Shown here one piece after another: positions 62,058-64,000 of a DNA stretch of 64,000 nt. The DNA lies in contig OY763407.1 in NCBI GenBank assembly GCA_963667425.1, positions 620,001 to 684,000 of the forward strand. The letters run 5' to 3'. This DNA is from G963667425 sp963667425 [NCBI: bacterium] (GTDB lineage Bacteria; UBP6; UBA1177). A model generated the notes under the pieces. That model was not told where the DNA came from, ran no database searches, and saw nothing but the letters and a program-made list of their open reading frames with translations. Both the position numbers and the translations under genes were made by a program. The first letter of the stretch is position 1. Each line of letters begins with the position of its first letter.

Positions 62058-62903
62058 TCAGTTATCTATATTTTTTTCTCCTTTGCCGAATATTTCAAAA
62101 GGAAAAAAATACAACACAAGAGCAGCATAAAGAATGTATCTATTAAGATCAGCAAAACCTATAAATGCTATAACAAAAATCATAATGTGCATTTTTACTA
62201 CGTTTTTGTAAGGTTCTCCCATAAAATTAGCATTTTTTCCTTTAAAAGAGTCTTTTATTTTGTCAAAAGATGAAATTAAGCTGAAAAGTATAAATATAAA
62301 ATAGCTTTTAAATGATATTTCTATAAATTTAAAAAACATGATAAATGTTCCCTCAATGCTTTTTCCAAAAGGCTGTTCTGTCAGTAAAGGAAAGAATCCA
62401 TTTAGAAAAATACTGTGAACAAAATGGAATCCGCCAAAATGAACTGCAAAAAAGCCCATCATAAAAATTGCAGCAGGAAAATTTATTAAAAAATTAAGAA
62501 ATCTGCTAAACAAAGGAGATATCAATTCTCTGTTTTTCGTTTTAATTACTGCTACTGAGACACTGAGTATTGCAAATAAAAAAAATATCAATGTAGGTTT
62601 GGAAAACCCCAATATAAAAAATGTTGGAATTAAGAAGAATATAGATAGTGCTGAGCCTATATTTGTATTTTTTAAAGGAATCTCTTTTTTCTTGGATATT
62701 GCTGATAAAAAAGGCTCGTCTCTTAAAAAAGAACCGGCAAAGCCTGAAATTAAAATAAGTGAACCAATAGTTAAACTGCTGATCCATAAACTCCATAACA
62801 AATCTTTAGTTTCCCATTTAAAGTAGATTGCTGAAAAAACTACAACAATAAAAGAAATGATTTTACCAACTATATTAAGTAGACTTATTTTATCAATATT
62901 CAT
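62058..62903 (-). CDS. Multi-pass membrane protein, DUF6498-like
   Basis: A 281-residue membrane protein with seven or eight hydrophobic segments. DLLWSLWISSLTIGSLILI near 33 and FFAVHFGGFHFVHSIFL near 148 match the layout of DUF6498 proteins (a W-rich second helix and an HxGxFHxxH motif). The His pair suggests metal or heme contact, but the family function is unknown. AAAGGGG precedes the ATG. It stands between rex, 83 bases downstream on the same strand, and a divergent CheR-type gene. Confidence 0.7.
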   Translation of the reverse strand: MNIDKISLLNIVGKIISFIVVVFSAIYFKWETKDLLWSLWISSLTIGSLILISGFAGSFLRDEPFLSAISKKKEIPLKNTNIGSALSIFFLIPTFFILGFSKPTLIFFLFAILSVSVAVIKTKNRELISPLFSRFLNFLINFPAAIFMMGFFAVHFGGFHFVHSIFLNGFFPLLTEQPFGKSIEGTFIMFFKFIEISFKSYFIFILFSLISSFDKIKDSFKGKNANFMGEPYKNVVKMHIMIFVIAFIGFADLNRYILYAALVLYFFPFEIFGKGEKNIDN

Positions 62904-63058
62904 TTTGCCCCTTTAAATCATTACAATTTTTATAATTTATATAAATCTTTTTTTTTATCAATTAAAAATAAATTGACTTGTTTTTGTGTAAAAAACTATA
63001 ATCTTGTGTTTATGAAAAGGTTTGTGTACTTTATTTTTGTAAAATCATGGAGGTATCG

Positions 63059-63661
63059 GTGGCTTTCACGTACTTTTTTAGAGATTTGCAGACATTGGAT
63101 ATTGCTGTTGAGAGAATTGTTTCATATCATTCTGAAGGGAACAGTATGAAAATATGGGATGCAGGTTGTGCAAGCGGTGAAGAGCCATATGCGCTTGCAA
63201 TTTTACTTGCAGAAAAAATGAGTCCTGATGATTTTAGCAAACTTACAATCTACGCTACAGATCTCGATATTTCAAATCAGTTTGCAATAATAATTAAGGA
63301 AGGCATTTACCCATACGAAAAACTTCAGCGGATGCCGCATGAATATTTTGTGAAATACTTTAAACCTATAGATTCCAGTAAAAACTATCAGATAGATAAG
63401 TTATTAAGAGATAAAATCGTTTTTAATAAAGATAACTTACTTAATTTAAATGCTCCATCATCAGATTTCGCTTTAGTTTTATGTAAAAATGTTCTTTTAC
63501 ACCAATCTTATGAGGAAAGAATAGAAATAATAAAGATGTTTCATCGCACTCTTTCTGACAAGGGGATTCTTGCTATGGAACATACTCAAAAGCTTCCTGA
63601 AGAGCTGAAAGATTATTTTGAGCAGTCTGTCTCTAATGCTCAGGTTTATGAAAAAAAATAA
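63059..63661 (+). CDS. CheR-type methyltransferase domain protein lacking the N-terminal domain
   Basis: A 200-residue SAM-dependent protein. It begins almost at the FTYFFRD motif, then DAGCASGEEPYALA near 35-48 (SAM-binding motif I of CheR), TIYATDLDIS near 68 and LVLCKNVLLH near 140. Full CheR proteins (about 270-290 residues) have an N-terminal helical domain of about 70 residues that is absent here. I choose the GTG 63059 with GGAGG five bases upstream; the ATG at 63047 contains that site. No chemoreceptor, cheB or cheW gene is adjacent. It may methylate a receptor glutamate or another protein. Confidence 0.8.
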   Translation: MAFTYFFRDLQTLDIAVERIVSYHSEGNSMKIWDAGCASGEEPYALAILLAEKMSPDDFSKLTIYATDLDISNQFAIIIKEGIYPYEKLQRMPHEYFVKYFKPIDSSKNYQIDKLLRDKIVFNKDNLLNLNAPSSDFALVLCKNVLLHQSYEERIEIIKMFHRTLSDKGILAMEHTQKLPEELKDYFEQSVSNAQVYEKK

Positions 63662-64000
63662 TGATTAATTAATAAGTTTTTCTCTTTAATAAGAATACCA
63701 CAGGCATTTTTATCGTTTTTTTTCTTATATACTTGGATTTTATTTCCGTCTTAATTGAAAAAGATTAAATCTCCTTATAGTTGCTGAGCGATGCTTTTTT
63801 TTAACGAATAAAAATTTTAGTTTTATTTTTTTATTTTTTTATACATTATTTTTTCTTTATTTAATTAGTTGACTACTAATATTTGTGAGGCTATAATTCT
63901 CAAGTGTTAAATAAATGCTGTTGTGCATTTTGTTAATAGCTTAATTGTAAATGCTTTTTGCTTCTTATGTTTTTAGTTTGTTCTATATTGATGTTTTATA
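63662..64000. other. AT-rich intergenic end of window
   Basis: About 340 bases, very AT-rich, with no plausible gene, tRNA or clear terminator. No gene is seen entering from the right edge. Confidence 0.5.

Overview
AT-rich bacterial chromosome segment from a Gram-negative-type, flagellated and probably anaerobic organism. The cues are many lipobox lipoproteins, an ExbD-type protein, flagellin, arginine deiminase, an oxaloacetate decarboxylase/pyruvate carboxylase-type subunit, an iron alcohol dehydrogenase and a Rex redox repressor. Eight secreted lipoproteins carry Asp/Glu-rich tethers behind the lipidated Cys, with SBBP beta-propellers, MopE-like metal-binding motifs, a VWA domain or nuclease domains. 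Such proteins are common in Myxococcota-like and uncultured lineages, but the sequence does not fix the taxonomy. Starts generally carry a clear GGAG-type ribosome binding site, and sigma-70-like TTGACA/TATAAT promoters are easy to see.

Layout. 1-6.4 kb: minus-strand envelope genes (FapA-like fragment, polysaccharide deacetylase, glycosyltransferase, radical SAM protein, DHH phosphoesterase, MopE-like lipoprotein). 6.8-10 kb: flagellin with a structured leader that looks like a CsrA target, thymidine kinase, FxsA. 10-13.7 kb: three tandem secreted lipoprotein nucleases. 13.8-17.8 kb: murA and a membrane glycosyltransferase separated by an intact ISNCY/IS1202-like element with a 16-bp target duplication. 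18-21.7 kb: two SBBP lipoproteins and a nine-unit 42-bp repeat array. 21.8-27.6 kb: arginine deiminase, LysM/M23 peptidase, tRNA-Arg, TPR lipoprotein, PqqD-like protein, mutS2. 28-34.6 kb: oadA-like gene, J-domain protein, lytic transglycosylase, pgsA, and a single 801-residue polypeptide joining all three parts of the AmmeMemoRadiSam system. 34.6-43.8 kb: VWA lipoprotein, a relic zone with a second copy of the repeat array, two aldehyde dehydrogenases, ZntB-like transporter, tyrS, dapH. 43.8-46.9 kb: an insertion-sequence graveyard that truncated an ABC-F gene and erased a gene next to a third SBBP lipoprotein. 49.3-53.4 kb: yebC-ruvCAB plus an unknown gene. 53.6-57.5 kb: a tight four-gene operon (nucleotidyltransferase fused to a catalytically dead-looking CDP-alcohol transferase fold, orphan ExbD, FtsB-like protein, diguanylate cyclase). 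57.6-63.7 kb: tRNA-Thr, SanA/YdcF protein, alcohol dehydrogenase with overlapping hybrid histidine kinase, convergent rex, DUF6498-like membrane protein, short CheR-type methyltransferase.

The strongest candidates for something not well described are the AmmeMemoRadiSam triple fusion, the nucleotidyltransferase/ExbD/FtsB-like/diguanylate cyclase operon with its apparent pseudoenzyme domain, and the flagellin leader hairpin. All functional assignments rest on motif reading only; no database search was run.
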